Assembly: GCA_040902585.1 (NCBI GenBank)
Contig: JBBDXA010000078.1
Coordinates: forward strand, 1-6,331
Reading direction: 5' to 3'
Origin: JBBDXA01 sp040902585
GTDB taxonomy: Bacteria; Planctomycetota; Phycisphaerae; Phycisphaerales; Phycisphaeraceae
DNA length: 6,331 bases
Positions 1-5,234 of this stretch are shown here, piece after piece. Under the pieces are notes generated by a model. The model was not told the DNA's origin and made no database searches. It was given only the letters and a program-made list of their open reading frames with translations. A program made the position numbers and the translations under genes. Each line of letters begins with the position of its first letter. Position 1 is the stretch's first letter.

Positions 1-1
1 T

Positions 2-211
2 GTCGCATCCGAACATAACGAAACCGACGCCAACGCCATGCTCATGACCGGCACCCGCGAAGGCTTCGCCGCCGTCGCCACCGGGCCGGGCATGCTCAAG
101 GACACCGTCGTCAACCCCGGCGCACTGCTCGACGTCAACCAACTGGTCAGCTTCCTCAACCCCGGCGTGCCCGACCCGGCAGACTTCGTCTCCCCGCGCG
201 GCAGGTCGTGA
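2..211 (+). CDS. C-terminal end of an unrecognised protein (partial)
   Basis: The frame is open from base 2 to a TGA at 209-211 and gives the last 69 residues of a protein that begins left of the window. The tail contains the stretches GFAAVATGPGMLKDTVVNP and LLDVNQLVSFLNPGVPDP and ends in SPRGRS. Codons are strongly G/C-ending, as in the neighbouring genes, which supports a real coding region. I see no transmembrane segment, cysteine motif or recognisable domain, and I do not know the family. The stop codon overlaps the ATG of a 15-codon mini-ORF that leads directly into the next gene, so the two larger genes are probably co-transcribed. Confidence 0.6.
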   Translation, partial: VASEHNETDANAMLMTGTREGFAAVATGPGMLKDTVVNPGALLDVNQLVSFLNPGVPDPADFVSPRGRS

Positions 212-258
212 TGAAGGAATGGGTATTGGGTGGCATCGGCCTCGAAGAAAGGATTTGA
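211..258 (+). other. 15-codon mini-ORF / leader between two genes
   Basis: An ATG at 211 overlaps the preceding gene's TGA (TGATG) and opens a 15-codon frame (MKEWVLGGIGLEERI) that ends in a TGA at 256-258, directly abutting the ATG of the next gene at 259. Its last codons contain the AAGAAAGGA ribosome-binding sequence of that gene. This arrangement could couple translation of the two larger genes. It may equally be just a spacer; nothing shows that the peptide itself matters. Confidence 0.25.
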
Positions 259-1845
259 ATGAACACGCATGCAAGGTTGCTCCGATTGGTGACGACGCTG
301 GCGCTGATGCTGGCGTTTGCGTCATCGCTCATCGCGCAGGATGGTGCTCGTTCAGCCGCCCACTTCGCGCCCGCCGATGCGGCCGTCTACATCGAGATCA
401 ACGACATCGCCGCACTCCGCGCTGACTGGGAGAGCGATCCTCTTGCCAACTTCATTCAGAAGCATCTACCCGGGCCTTCGCCCGCGGGCTGGAAAGCCGT
501 GCAACTTCAGATGGGCCTCAGCGGCGACAAGATCATCGACAATTACTTCGGCAAGTCAGCCGCGATCGTCTTCATGAAGACCGGCGGCGAGCAGCCGGGC
601 ATCGTCATCACCAAGGTCGCCGACAAAGACATCAGCTACGGCATCGAACGCCTCAAGCTCAACAAGACCGGCACCATCGGCAGCTTCACCACCTACACCA
701 CGAAAAACAGCGATGCTCAAATCGCCATCGGCGGCGGCTGGGTCGTCGTCGCCGACGCCACCGTCAAGGCCGGCGTCACCAAACTGCTCGAAGCCGGCAC
801 CGGTTCGCTGGCGGATAGTGCGGAGTTCAAGTCCTGGTCCGCCAAGTTGCCGACCGATCGCTTCGGCACCGTCTTCATCCGTCCCGGCAACGACGACACG
901 CACGCCTTGGGCATCTCCCGCAAAGGTCGCGATCTTTCCCTTGAGTACCGCGGTAGCTCGCAGGATTTTTCGCCGCTCTTCGATCTCCTGGGCGATGGCG
1001 CGCCGCTCGACTTCGGCCCCCTTCCCAAGACCACCATCGCCGCCATCAACGCCAACATCAAGCCCACGCCCGGCCCCAACCCCAAGCAGATGAACCGGCT
1101 CTTCCCCGGCAAATCCTTCGAGAAAGACATCCTCCCCTACCTCGGCTCACCCACGCTGCTCTTCCTCGGCGAAGTGCCCGGTGATCAGTTCAAAGAGAAC
1201 CCGGGCCTGTCCGTGCCCGTCCTGGGCGTGGCGATTCAGCTCAGAGATAAGAAGGTCGCCGAGGATCTCAACAAGGCGATGAACGGCCTGATGATCGTGC
1301 TCAACTTCGCCGCTGCCGGTTGGGAACTGCCTGAAGTGGTCGTGCGCGATTCCGAGCATGGCGGCACGAAGTTTCACGTCGCCGATGTCGGTGCCCTGCT
1401 GGCCGCTCGCACGGAGAGGCCGGAGCTGAAGGCGATCAATCTCGCCTACGGCCGCGTCGGCGACTGGTACATCCTGTGTACACAGGACAAGTTCTTCACG
1501 CAGTGCATCGACGCCGACCGCGATCCTTCGCTCAGCCTCGCATCCTTCGCCGAGTTCAAGGCGATGCCGCTCAAGGCCCACGAGCGCCCGATTCTCACAG
1601 CCATCCTTCGCCCTTCCGCGCTGGCGGCGCATGTGAACACCTGGCTGACGCACTGGGAAAAGGTCCGCCCGCAGGTCGTCCAGCAGGCGACGCAGGCGTC
1701 GCAGGCAAGTGATAATCCCGAAGTCAGGCTCGTTCAGTTCGCCCGCATCGCCGTGGGCCTGATGGATCATTACCAATCCGTCAGCGTGCAGGCGTACCGC
1801 GAAGGCGAAGGCATGGCCGCGAAGCTCGATCTGATCCGCAAGTGA
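259..1845 (+). CDS. Secreted protein of unknown function, 528 aa
   Basis: The ATG at 259 is preceded by AAGAAAGGA (245-253) with a 5-base gap, a good ribosome-binding site. Residues 1-26 form a signal peptide: basic N-terminus (HARLLRL), hydrophobic core, and likely cleavage after SLIA before Gln27. The mature protein begins HFAPADAAVYIEINDIAAL. This resembles the opening of large exported planctomycete proteins in which a 'PADA-x-x-Y-x-E' strand starts the first domain (DUF3352-like); the resemblance is from memory and not tested. The rest is an alpha/beta mixture with no catalytic motif, no CxxC and no further membrane segment that I can see. It probably acts outside the cytoplasmic membrane. 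It follows the partial gene and mini-ORF closely, and its stop faces the stop of the thioredoxin-like gene across a palindromic repeat pair. The function is unknown. Confidence 0.85.
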   Translation: MNTHARLLRLVTTLALMLAFASSLIAQDGARSAAHFAPADAAVYIEINDIAALRADWESDPLANFIQKHLPGPSPAGWKAVQLQMGLSGDKIIDNYFGKSAAIVFMKTGGEQPGIVITKVADKDISYGIERLKLNKTGTIGSFTTYTTKNSDAQIAIGGGWVVVADATVKAGVTKLLEAGTGSLADSAEFKSWSAKLPTDRFGTVFIRPGNDDTHALGISRKGRDLSLEYRGSSQDFSPLFDLLGDGAPLDFGPLPKTTIAAINANIKPTPGPNPKQMNRLFPGKSFEKDILPYLGSPTLLFLGEVPGDQFKENPGLSVPVLGVAIQLRDKKVAEDLNKAMNGLMIVLNFAAAGWELPEVVVRDSEHGGTKFHVADVGALLAARTERPELKAINLAYGRVGDWYILCTQDKFFTQCIDADRDPSLSLASFAEFKAMPLKAHERPILTAILRPSALAAHVNTWLTHWEKVRPQVVQQATQASQASDNPEVRLVQFARIAVGLMDHYQSVSVQAYREGEGMAAKLDLIRK

Positions 1846-1857
1846 TCCGGGAGCACC

Positions 1858-1978
1858 GGGAGCACCATCCCGACAGGGTGGTGCTATTCCCGTCCGGCGT
1901 TCGGAAGCGACCTTTGCAGCAGACACGATTCAGCAGGTTCGTACGCCAATAGCACCACCCTGTCGGGATGGTGCTCCC
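1858..1978. repeat. REP-doublet-like inverted pair between convergent genes
   Basis: A 31-base sequence at 1858-1888 (GGGAGCACCATCCC then GACAGGGTGGTGCTATT) recurs as a perfect reverse complement at 1948-1978, with 59 bases between. Each arm is itself an imperfect hairpin: AGCACCA pairs with TGGTGCT, and inside it CCC pairs with GGG with a single bulged T, around a short loop. A GGGAG head precedes the fold. A bulged hairpin with a G-rich head, in inverted pairs, is the design of REP/REPIN elements mobilised by RAYT (IS200/IS605-like) transposases. No transposase is present here. The 146-base gap between stop codons at 1845 and 1992 is almost wholly this element, and it may also limit read-through transcription from both genes. 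A second copy lies inside imuB. Confidence 0.8.
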
Positions 1979-1991
1979 GTGGGGCGCAGCC

Positions 1992-3074
1992 TTACTTTCC
2001 CGCCTTCGCTTCCTTGTATTTCTCCAGCGTCTGGAGCAGATGCAGGCGCATCGCGGTGTCTTCCGCGACGGCGGCAGCCTTGGTCTGCACTTCGATCGCC
2101 TTGTCGATTTCCTTCCGCTGGAAATGCACCATCGCCAGCGCGTCCAGCGCCTCGGGGTTCTTCTGCTCCGTCAAATCCACCGCCCGCGCGGCAAACTTCA
2201 GGGCCACATCCAGATCCTTCTTTTCCAGTTCCTCAGTCTCCACCAGGAACCGCGCCACCTGGTGCAGCATGTCCGCTTCATCCTTCAGTTCGTTCTCCAG
2301 CAGCTTGCCCGCCTGTTCGTAGCCGGCCTTGTAATCCTTCTTTTCGATCAGCAGGATGAACATCTTGTTCAGGCCGATGGACGGCGCGAGCGAAGCGTCG
2401 ATCGCCACGACTTCGTCGAACAGCTTGAAGATCGCGTCCCAGTCTTTCTTCTCCGCAGCCGCTTCGATCTTCGCCTGGATGGCTTCCATCCTTAGCTTCT
2501 TCTCCGTCTCCGCCTTGACGTCGTACGTCCCGGCCAGGATCGCATCGAGCGCTTTCTCCAGGCCTGACTGCGGGTGGCCGATCCATGCGATCCTGCCTTC
2601 CTTGTCCACGATGAAGGTCGTGGGAATGCCCTGCTGCCCGCTGGCTTCCATCCACAACTGGGCGCTCTTGCCGGTCGGCGCGCCCTCGTCCACAGCTATC
2701 GTGAAGTTGATCTTCTCGCCCATGCGTTTGAGGAAGGGCTCGACCTTGGTCTGATCCTCTTCCCACACGTTCAGGCCGATGACCACGACGCCCTTTTCCG
2801 CGTACTTGGTGTTGAGTTTGGAAAGGTGCGGCATGGCGGCGATGCAGGGCCCGCACCAGGTCGCCCACGCGTCGATGATGTACACCTTGCCCTTCTCGAA
2901 TGATTCGACGGGCTTGCCGTTGATCCACTTGCTCACGTGCAGCTTGGGCGCGGCATCGCCGAGTTTCAGCGTGGGCGCCGCCGGCCCTTCGCGCTCCTGC
3001 GCGACGACAGGCGAGGCGAGGGCGGTGATGATCGAAGCGAACGCAAAGAGGCCGGCCAGAGTCAATCGCAACAT
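1992..3074 (-). CDS. Exported TlpA/ResA-like thioredoxin-fold protein with TPR-like C-terminal half
   Basis: The 360-residue protein starts at an ATG with AAAGGA (3081-3086, complement strand) 6 bases upstream. Residues 1-26 are a signal peptide ending VVAQ. Residues about 35-180 form a thioredoxin fold of the TlpA/ResA/AhpC-TSA type: GDAAPKLHVSKW opening, active site WCGPC at 73-77 with Cys74 and Cys77, and the cis-proline loop GIPTTF with Pro151. In this family the site reduces or exchanges disulfides outside the cytoplasmic membrane, for instance in cytochrome c maturation; the partner here is unknown. From about 185 the protein is charged and helical, with a TPR-like helix pair at about 306-339 (PEALDALAMVHFQRKEIDKA), which suggests protein binding. 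Classic TlpA proteins are about half this length, so the tail is an extension. The gene stands alone on this strand, is divergent from imuA, and has a 24-bp palindrome just upstream. Confidence 0.9.
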   Translation of the reverse strand: MLRLTLAGLFAFASIITALASPVVAQEREGPAAPTLKLGDAAPKLHVSKWINGKPVESFEKGKVYIIDAWATWCGPCIAAMPHLSKLNTKYAEKGVVVIGLNVWEEDQTKVEPFLKRMGEKINFTIAVDEGAPTGKSAQLWMEASGQQGIPTTFIVDKEGRIAWIGHPQSGLEKALDAILAGTYDVKAETEKKLRMEAIQAKIEAAAEKKDWDAIFKLFDEVVAIDASLAPSIGLNKMFILLIEKKDYKAGYEQAGKLLENELKDEADMLHQVARFLVETEELEKKDLDVALKFAARAVDLTEQKNPEALDALAMVHFQRKEIDKAIEVQTKAAAVAEDTAMRLHLLQTLEKYKEAKAGK

Positions 3075-3096
3075 GACATTTCCTTTCGGGTGAGCG

Positions 3097-3120
3097 GGCC
3101 TGCTGAACGTTCAGAAGGCC
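3097..3120. promoter_or_regulatory. 24-bp palindrome upstream of the thioredoxin-like gene (possible operator)
   Basis: The core CTGAACGTTCAG (3103-3114) is a perfect 12-bp palindrome. One mismatched position on each side leads to GGCCT (3097-3101) and AGGCC (3116-3120), giving 24 bases with a single mismatched pair. It lies 22 bases upstream of the thioredoxin gene's ATG, beyond its ribosome-binding site. The lack of a real loop favours a dimeric repressor site over an RNA hairpin. It is not the spaced GAAC-N4-GTTC form of the Firmicutes LexA box. The binding protein is unknown. Confidence 0.4.
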
Positions 3121-3199
3121 GCCGCATCATCATACGTTTGACGGGCGGAGGTGTTTCTTGATTCCAGAAAGTTGCAGGCAAAGATTGAAGGAACGAACC

Positions 3200-3333
3200 A
3201 AGCCCGATGGCGAGGCTTGGCGAGCCGTCGGGGTATCGGGACGGTCCTGAGTCGCGGGTCTGGTCCTGAGTCCTGGGTCCTGAGTCCTGAGTCGGAATAC
3301 CCCGACGGCTCGGCGGCCCTCGCCATCGGGCTT
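3200..3333. repeat. 37-base inverted repeat pair enclosing heptanucleotide repeats
   Basis: Left arm 3200-3236 (begins AAGCCCGATGGCGAGG, ends CGAGCCGTCGGGGTAT) matches the reverse complement of right arm 3297-3333 at 32 or more of 37 positions; the differences are confined to the middle five bases. Each arm can fold on itself (CCCGATGGC with GCCGTCGGG, a T-G wobble at one pair), like a REP unit. The 60-base centre (3237-3296) is largely tandem GTCCTGA/GTCCTGG heptamers, the complement of the GACTCAG heptamers seen inside imuA and imuB. The element sits in the divergent region about 28 bases before the imuA promoter -35 box. It is a different repeat family from the pair at 1858-1978. No coding function is evident. 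Confidence 0.75.
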
Positions 3334-3361
3334 GAAGCAGTCGACCCATTACAAACGCATC

Positions 3362-3391
3362 TTGACTTACTGGTTTGCTTTTTGATAGGAT
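3362..3391 (+). promoter_or_regulatory. Probable sigma70-type promoter of imuAB
   Basis: TTGACT (3362-3367, five of six matches to TTGACA) is followed after 18 bases by TAGGAT (3386-3391, four of six matches to TATAAT) in a locally AT-rich patch of otherwise GC-rich DNA. A start point near 3398 would leave a leader of about 40 bases before the GTG at 3438. A short inverted repeat, CAAAC (3352-3356) and GTTTG (3373-3377), spans the -35 box and could be an operator half-site pair. ImuAB genes are commonly SOS-controlled, but I recognise no LexA box here. Confidence 0.45.
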
Positions 3392-3437
3392 ACCGAGCGC
3401 AAGCCGAACTGCGGTCAGGGTGGAAGGCAGCGCGGAA

Positions 3438-4490
3438 GTGGCATCGCAGGAGATCATCACAGCCCTGGCGGAGAAGATCCGCCGGATCGAGCGCGGGCTC
3501 GACGACGAAGGCCCCGCCTTCGCTGGAGTGCCGTCGCTGTCGACCGGTTGGGAGCCGATCGACGCCCTGCTGCGCGGCGGCCTGCCGCGCGGCGCGGTGC
3601 ATGAGTGGATGGTGGGGGAAGGGATCAGGGGTCAGGGGTCAGGAGACAGGAGACAGGAGACAGGAAGAAACAAAGGGCAAAGCCCACGCACTCCCGTGCG
3701 TGGGGTCACGCGTGGGGTCTGGTGCGCCCCGCTATGCCTCTTCGCGCACATCGCCCGCCGCGCGATCAAGGAATGTGAAACACCCGACCGCTGCGTGACA
3801 TGGATCGGCCGCCGCTGCTGGCCGCACGGATACACGCTGGTGGGACAGGAGACAGGGGACAGGAGACAGGAGGCAGGAGCAAGAAATCAAAAAGACTCAG
3901 GACTCAGGACTCAGGATTCAGGACTTCGTATTCAGGACTCAGCACTCAGGACTTCGCTCCTCTCCCGCAGCCTGTTCATCGATCCGCCTGACCGGGCGGC
4001 GCGCCTGTGGGCGATCGAGCTCTCGCTGCGCAGTCCAGCCGTGGCGCTGGTGATCGCGGACGGTTCTCTATTGGACATGAGCGCGACGCGCAAGCTGCAA
4101 CTGGCCGCCGAGGCCGGCCTGCGCGCAGGCGCTGGCGGCATCGCTTTACTTGCAAGACCGCCACATGAGCAAGGTGAGATTTCCGCAGCGGTCACGCGCT
4201 GGACGGTTTGTGCGGAAGGAAACAGGAGACAGGAGACAGGAGACAGGAGCAGACAGCAGGCAGCAGGCAGCGGATGTTCCCCGTCCCCTGTCTCCTGTCT
4301 CCTGTCCCCTTCCCCTTCCCGCCCGCGCTGGCGTCTGCAACTGGCACGATGCAGGAGCGGACAGATTCAAACAACCCCGGCCTTCGACACCGGCTGGACC
4401 CTGGAGTGGAACCATGAAACGAGCACTGTCGCTGTACCTGCCGATGTGGTCGATCGATCGCGTGCGGAGAAGGTGGCGCATCGGGCGTGA
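3438..4490 (+). CDS. imuA: ImuA-like RecA-fold accessory protein of mutagenic translesion synthesis, with low-complexity inserts
   Basis: ImuA works with ImuB and the DnaE2 polymerase in damage-induced mutagenesis. The start chosen is GTG 3438 because GGAAGG lies 10 bases upstream and the predicted promoter overlaps the earlier TTG at 3375; GTG 3420 is another option. Conserved blocks are LSTGWEPIDALLRGGLPRGA with VHEW (residues 34-57), PLCLFAHIARRA, WIGRRCWP (about 122-129), SLFIDPPDRAARLWAIEL, LAAEAGLRAGAGGIALLARP and the C-terminal LEWNHET with VPADVVDR. No intact Walker A motif is visible where RecA would have one; an insert begins there. Three inserts of heptamer-encoded peptide (GDRRQET and RTQDSGL types, at bases about 3621-3720, 3843-3957 and 4217-4320) separate the blocks, so the protein is about 350 residues against roughly 240-270 usually. 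The frame stays open through all of them. The end overlaps imuB by 77 bases. Confidence 0.8.
   Translation: MASQEIITALAEKIRRIERGLDDEGPAFAGVPSLSTGWEPIDALLRGGLPRGAVHEWMVGEGIRGQGSGDRRQETGRNKGQSPRTPVRGVTRGVWCAPLCLFAHIARRAIKECETPDRCVTWIGRRCWPHGYTLVGQETGDRRQEAGARNQKDSGLRTQDSGLRIQDSALRTSLLSRSLFIDPPDRAARLWAIELSLRSPAVALVIADGSLLDMSATRKLQLAAEAGLRAGAGGIALLARPPHEQGEISAAVTRWTVCAEGNRRQETGDRSRQQAAGSGCSPSPVSCLLSPSPSRPRWRLQLARCRSGQIQTTPAFDTGWTLEWNHETSTVAVPADVVDRSRAEKVAHRA
3623..3704 (+). repeat. Heptamer repeats plus small palindrome inside imuA (insert 1)
   Basis: Six consecutive 7-base units (GATCAGG, GGTCAGG twice, AGACAGG three times) fill 3623-3664, exactly 42 bases or 14 codons. After an 18-base spacer comes a palindrome with 9-bp arms, CCCACGCAC (3683-3691) and GTGCGTGGG (3696-3704), around a TCCC loop. 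The insert falls between the ImuA blocks GLPRGAVHEW and CAPLCLFAHIAR. The same order, AGACAGG heptamers then this palindrome, recurs in imuB at 5790-5881. Confidence 0.8.
3843..3956 (+). repeat. Two heptamer arrays inside imuA (insert 2)
   Basis: Five GGACAGG/AGACAGG-type units (3843-3877) are followed by nine units of GACTCAG type in unbroken 7-base register (3894-3956, 63 bases or 21 codons). Some units carry substitutions (GATTCAG, TATTCAG, CACTCAG, GACTTCG). The encoded peptide has the 7-residue periods GQETGDR and RTQDSGL. The array separates the ImuA blocks WIGRRCWPHGYTLV and SLFIDPPDRAARLW. Confidence 0.85.
4222..4307 (+). repeat. Inverted heptamer arrays inside imuA (insert 3)
   Basis: AGACAGG-type heptamers (4222-4249) are followed after a CAGCAGG-rich spacer by the same repeat in reverse orientation (CCTGTCT units, 4287-4307). 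The 20 bases at 4228-4247 are a perfect reverse complement of 4287-4306, so the transcript could form a long hairpin with a 39-base loop within the coding region. The encoded peptide changes from RRQETGDR to PVSCLLSP accordingly. Confidence 0.8.
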
Positions 4491-5133
4491 GAAGACAGGA
4501 AACGAGGGCCAGGGGCCAGGGGCCAAGGGCCAGGGGAAGGGATCGCGGACTCAGGACGCAGGACTCAGGACGCAGGACCTTCTTCCTTCCATCCTCCTGA
4601 TCACGACCAGCGCCGATCGTCAGCTCATCGTGCAATGCTGCGAACAGTCCCGTGCCGCAGGCGTTCGTCCCGGCATGACCCTCGCCCATGCGCGGGCGTT
4701 GCTGCCGGAGAAGGGCCAGGGGCCAAGGGCCAAGGGCCAGGGGAATGCCAATCCGCAATCCACGATCCGCCATCCGCAATCACTCCCCTTCGCCCCCCAC
4801 GCCGACCTTGCCGCGCTGCATCGCCTCGCGCAATGGTGTACGCGCTTCTGTCCCACCGTCGCGCCTGATCCGGAACTGGCTGACATCGTTCACGCTTCCA
4901 ACTTCGATCTGTTCGCTTCCCGCTTCCCGCTTCACACCGGCCTGCTCATGGACATCACCGGTTGCGATCGCCTCTACCGCGGCGAAGTGAATCTCGCCCG
5001 CGCCCTGGCCGACGCCATGCACCACCTCGGCTTCACCTGCCGCCTCGCCATCGCCCCGACCTTCGGTGCCGCCTGGGCGCTGGCGCGGTTCGGGGAGCAC
5101 CATCCCGACAGGGTGGTGCTATTGGCGCACTAA
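4414..5133 (+). CDS. imuB: ImuB-like Y-family polymerase homologue, N-terminal part ended by an in-frame stop
   Basis: ImuB is a catalytically inactive Y-family polymerase relative that links ImuA and DnaE2 to the sliding clamp. The ATG at 4414 has GGAG at 4403-4406, 7 bases upstream, and lies inside the end of imuA. Matching blocks are MKRALSLYLPMWSIDRVRR (1-19), GVRPGMTLAHARALLP (84-99), LHRLAQWCTRFCPTVAPDP (135-153), LLMDITGCDRLYRGE (177-191) and AIAPTFGAAWALARFG (212-227). The acidic metal-binding residues of active Y-family polymerases are not in place: the first motif reads LPMWSID, and DITGC stands where SIDE is expected. Heptamer-encoded inserts occupy about residues 26-58 and 100-124, and perhaps 155-175. 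The frame enters a REP-like element at 5093 and stops at TAA 5131-5133 inside it. Homology resumes downstream in the same phase. Confidence 0.75.
   Translation: MKRALSLYLPMWSIDRVRRRWRIGREKTGNEGQGPGAKGQGKGSRTQDAGLRTQDLLPSILLITTSADRQLIVQCCEQSRAAGVRPGMTLAHARALLPEKGQGPRAKGQGNANPQSTIRHPQSLPFAPHADLAALHRLAQWCTRFCPTVAPDPELADIVHASNFDLFASRFPLHTGLLMDITGCDRLYRGEVNLARALADAMHHLGFTCRLAIAPTFGAAWALARFGEHHPDRVVLLAH
4506..4578 (+). repeat. Two heptamer arrays inside imuB (insert 1)
   Basis: Four GGGCCAG/GGGCCAA units (4506-4533) are followed by four alternating GGACTCA/GGACGCA units (4547-4574) and a partial unit. The encoded peptide reads GQGPGAKGQG then RTQDAGLRTQD. The arrays split the first beta-strand of ImuB (LYLPMWSIDRVRR) from ILLITTSADRQLIVQ. 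Confidence 0.85.
4713..4785 (+). repeat. Two heptamer arrays inside imuB (insert 2)
   Basis: Four GGGCCAG/GGGCCAA units (4713-4740) are followed by four ATCCGCA-type units (4751-4778: ATCCGCA, ATCCACG, ATCCGCC, ATCCGCA) and a fading fifth. They encode KGQGPRAKGQG and NPQSTIRHPQS between ImuB blocks LAHARALLPE and LAALHRLAQWC. The second array, including its following CTCCCCTT, closely matches the array at 6215-6249. Confidence 0.85.
4914..4934 (+). repeat. Short CGCTTCC heptamer run inside imuB
   Basis: Three units, CGCTTCC, CGCTTCC and CGCTTCA, lie in 7-base register within a stretch encoding about 20 residues (ADIVHASNFDLFASRFPL) that seem extra compared with the usual ImuB spacing before the DITGC motif. 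With so few units this could be chance. Confidence 0.35.
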
Positions 5134-5234
5134 CACCCAACACGACCGAGGTACCCAACGCGTACGCCCGGCAGCATCGCAAGCGTTTCTGCGCACGTTC
5201 GCTCACAGCACCACCCTGTCGGGATGGTGCTCCC
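5093..5234. repeat. REP-doublet-like element inside imuB, carrying an in-frame stop
   Basis: The left arm 5093-5123 is identical over 31 bases to the arm at 1858-1888. The right arm 5207-5234 is identical over 28 bases to the inverted arm at 1948-1978. The match extends a little inside the arms: ATTGGCGCAC here against ATTGGCGTAC on the complement of the intergenic copy. The 83-base centre is otherwise different and longer than the 59-base centre of that copy. The imuB frame reads into it as GEHHPDRVVLLAH and meets TAA at 5131. This is the only stop in that frame through the element, and an ATG in the right arm (5224) reopens the frame. Confidence 0.85.

Noticed and set aside
717..1926. Antisense open frames opposite the 528-residue secreted protein
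   Set aside because: Composition is that of a codon-bias shadow; the plus-strand frame has a signal peptide and ribosome-binding site.
1968..2495. Long open frames on the plus strand opposite the thioredoxin-like gene
   Set aside because: They are antisense shadows of a GC-rich gene that has a signal peptide, a WCGPC site and a good ribosome-binding site on the minus strand.
3375..3437. TTG at 3375 as the imuA start
   Set aside because: It lies between the predicted -35 and -10 boxes and has no ribosome-binding site; GTG 3438 has GGAAGG 10 bases upstream. It remains possible if the promoter call is wrong.
3843..3956. Regularly spaced repeats that could suggest a CRISPR array
   Set aside because: The units are 7 bases long and directly adjacent, with no unique spacers, and they lie in an open reading frame.
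4289..4307. CTGT and ACAG motifs as an E. coli-type LexA box
   Set aside because: They arise from the heptamer repeats inside the coding region, not from a promoter.
4150..4413. Upstream extension of the imuB frame to 4150
   Set aside because: The frame is open, but it reads through imuA's conserved region out of phase, and ImuB homology begins at MKRALSLYLP (4414) with its own GGAG site.
5093..5234. A complete insertion sequence in imuB
   Set aside because: At 142 bases it has no room for a transposase; it is at most a non-autonomous element.
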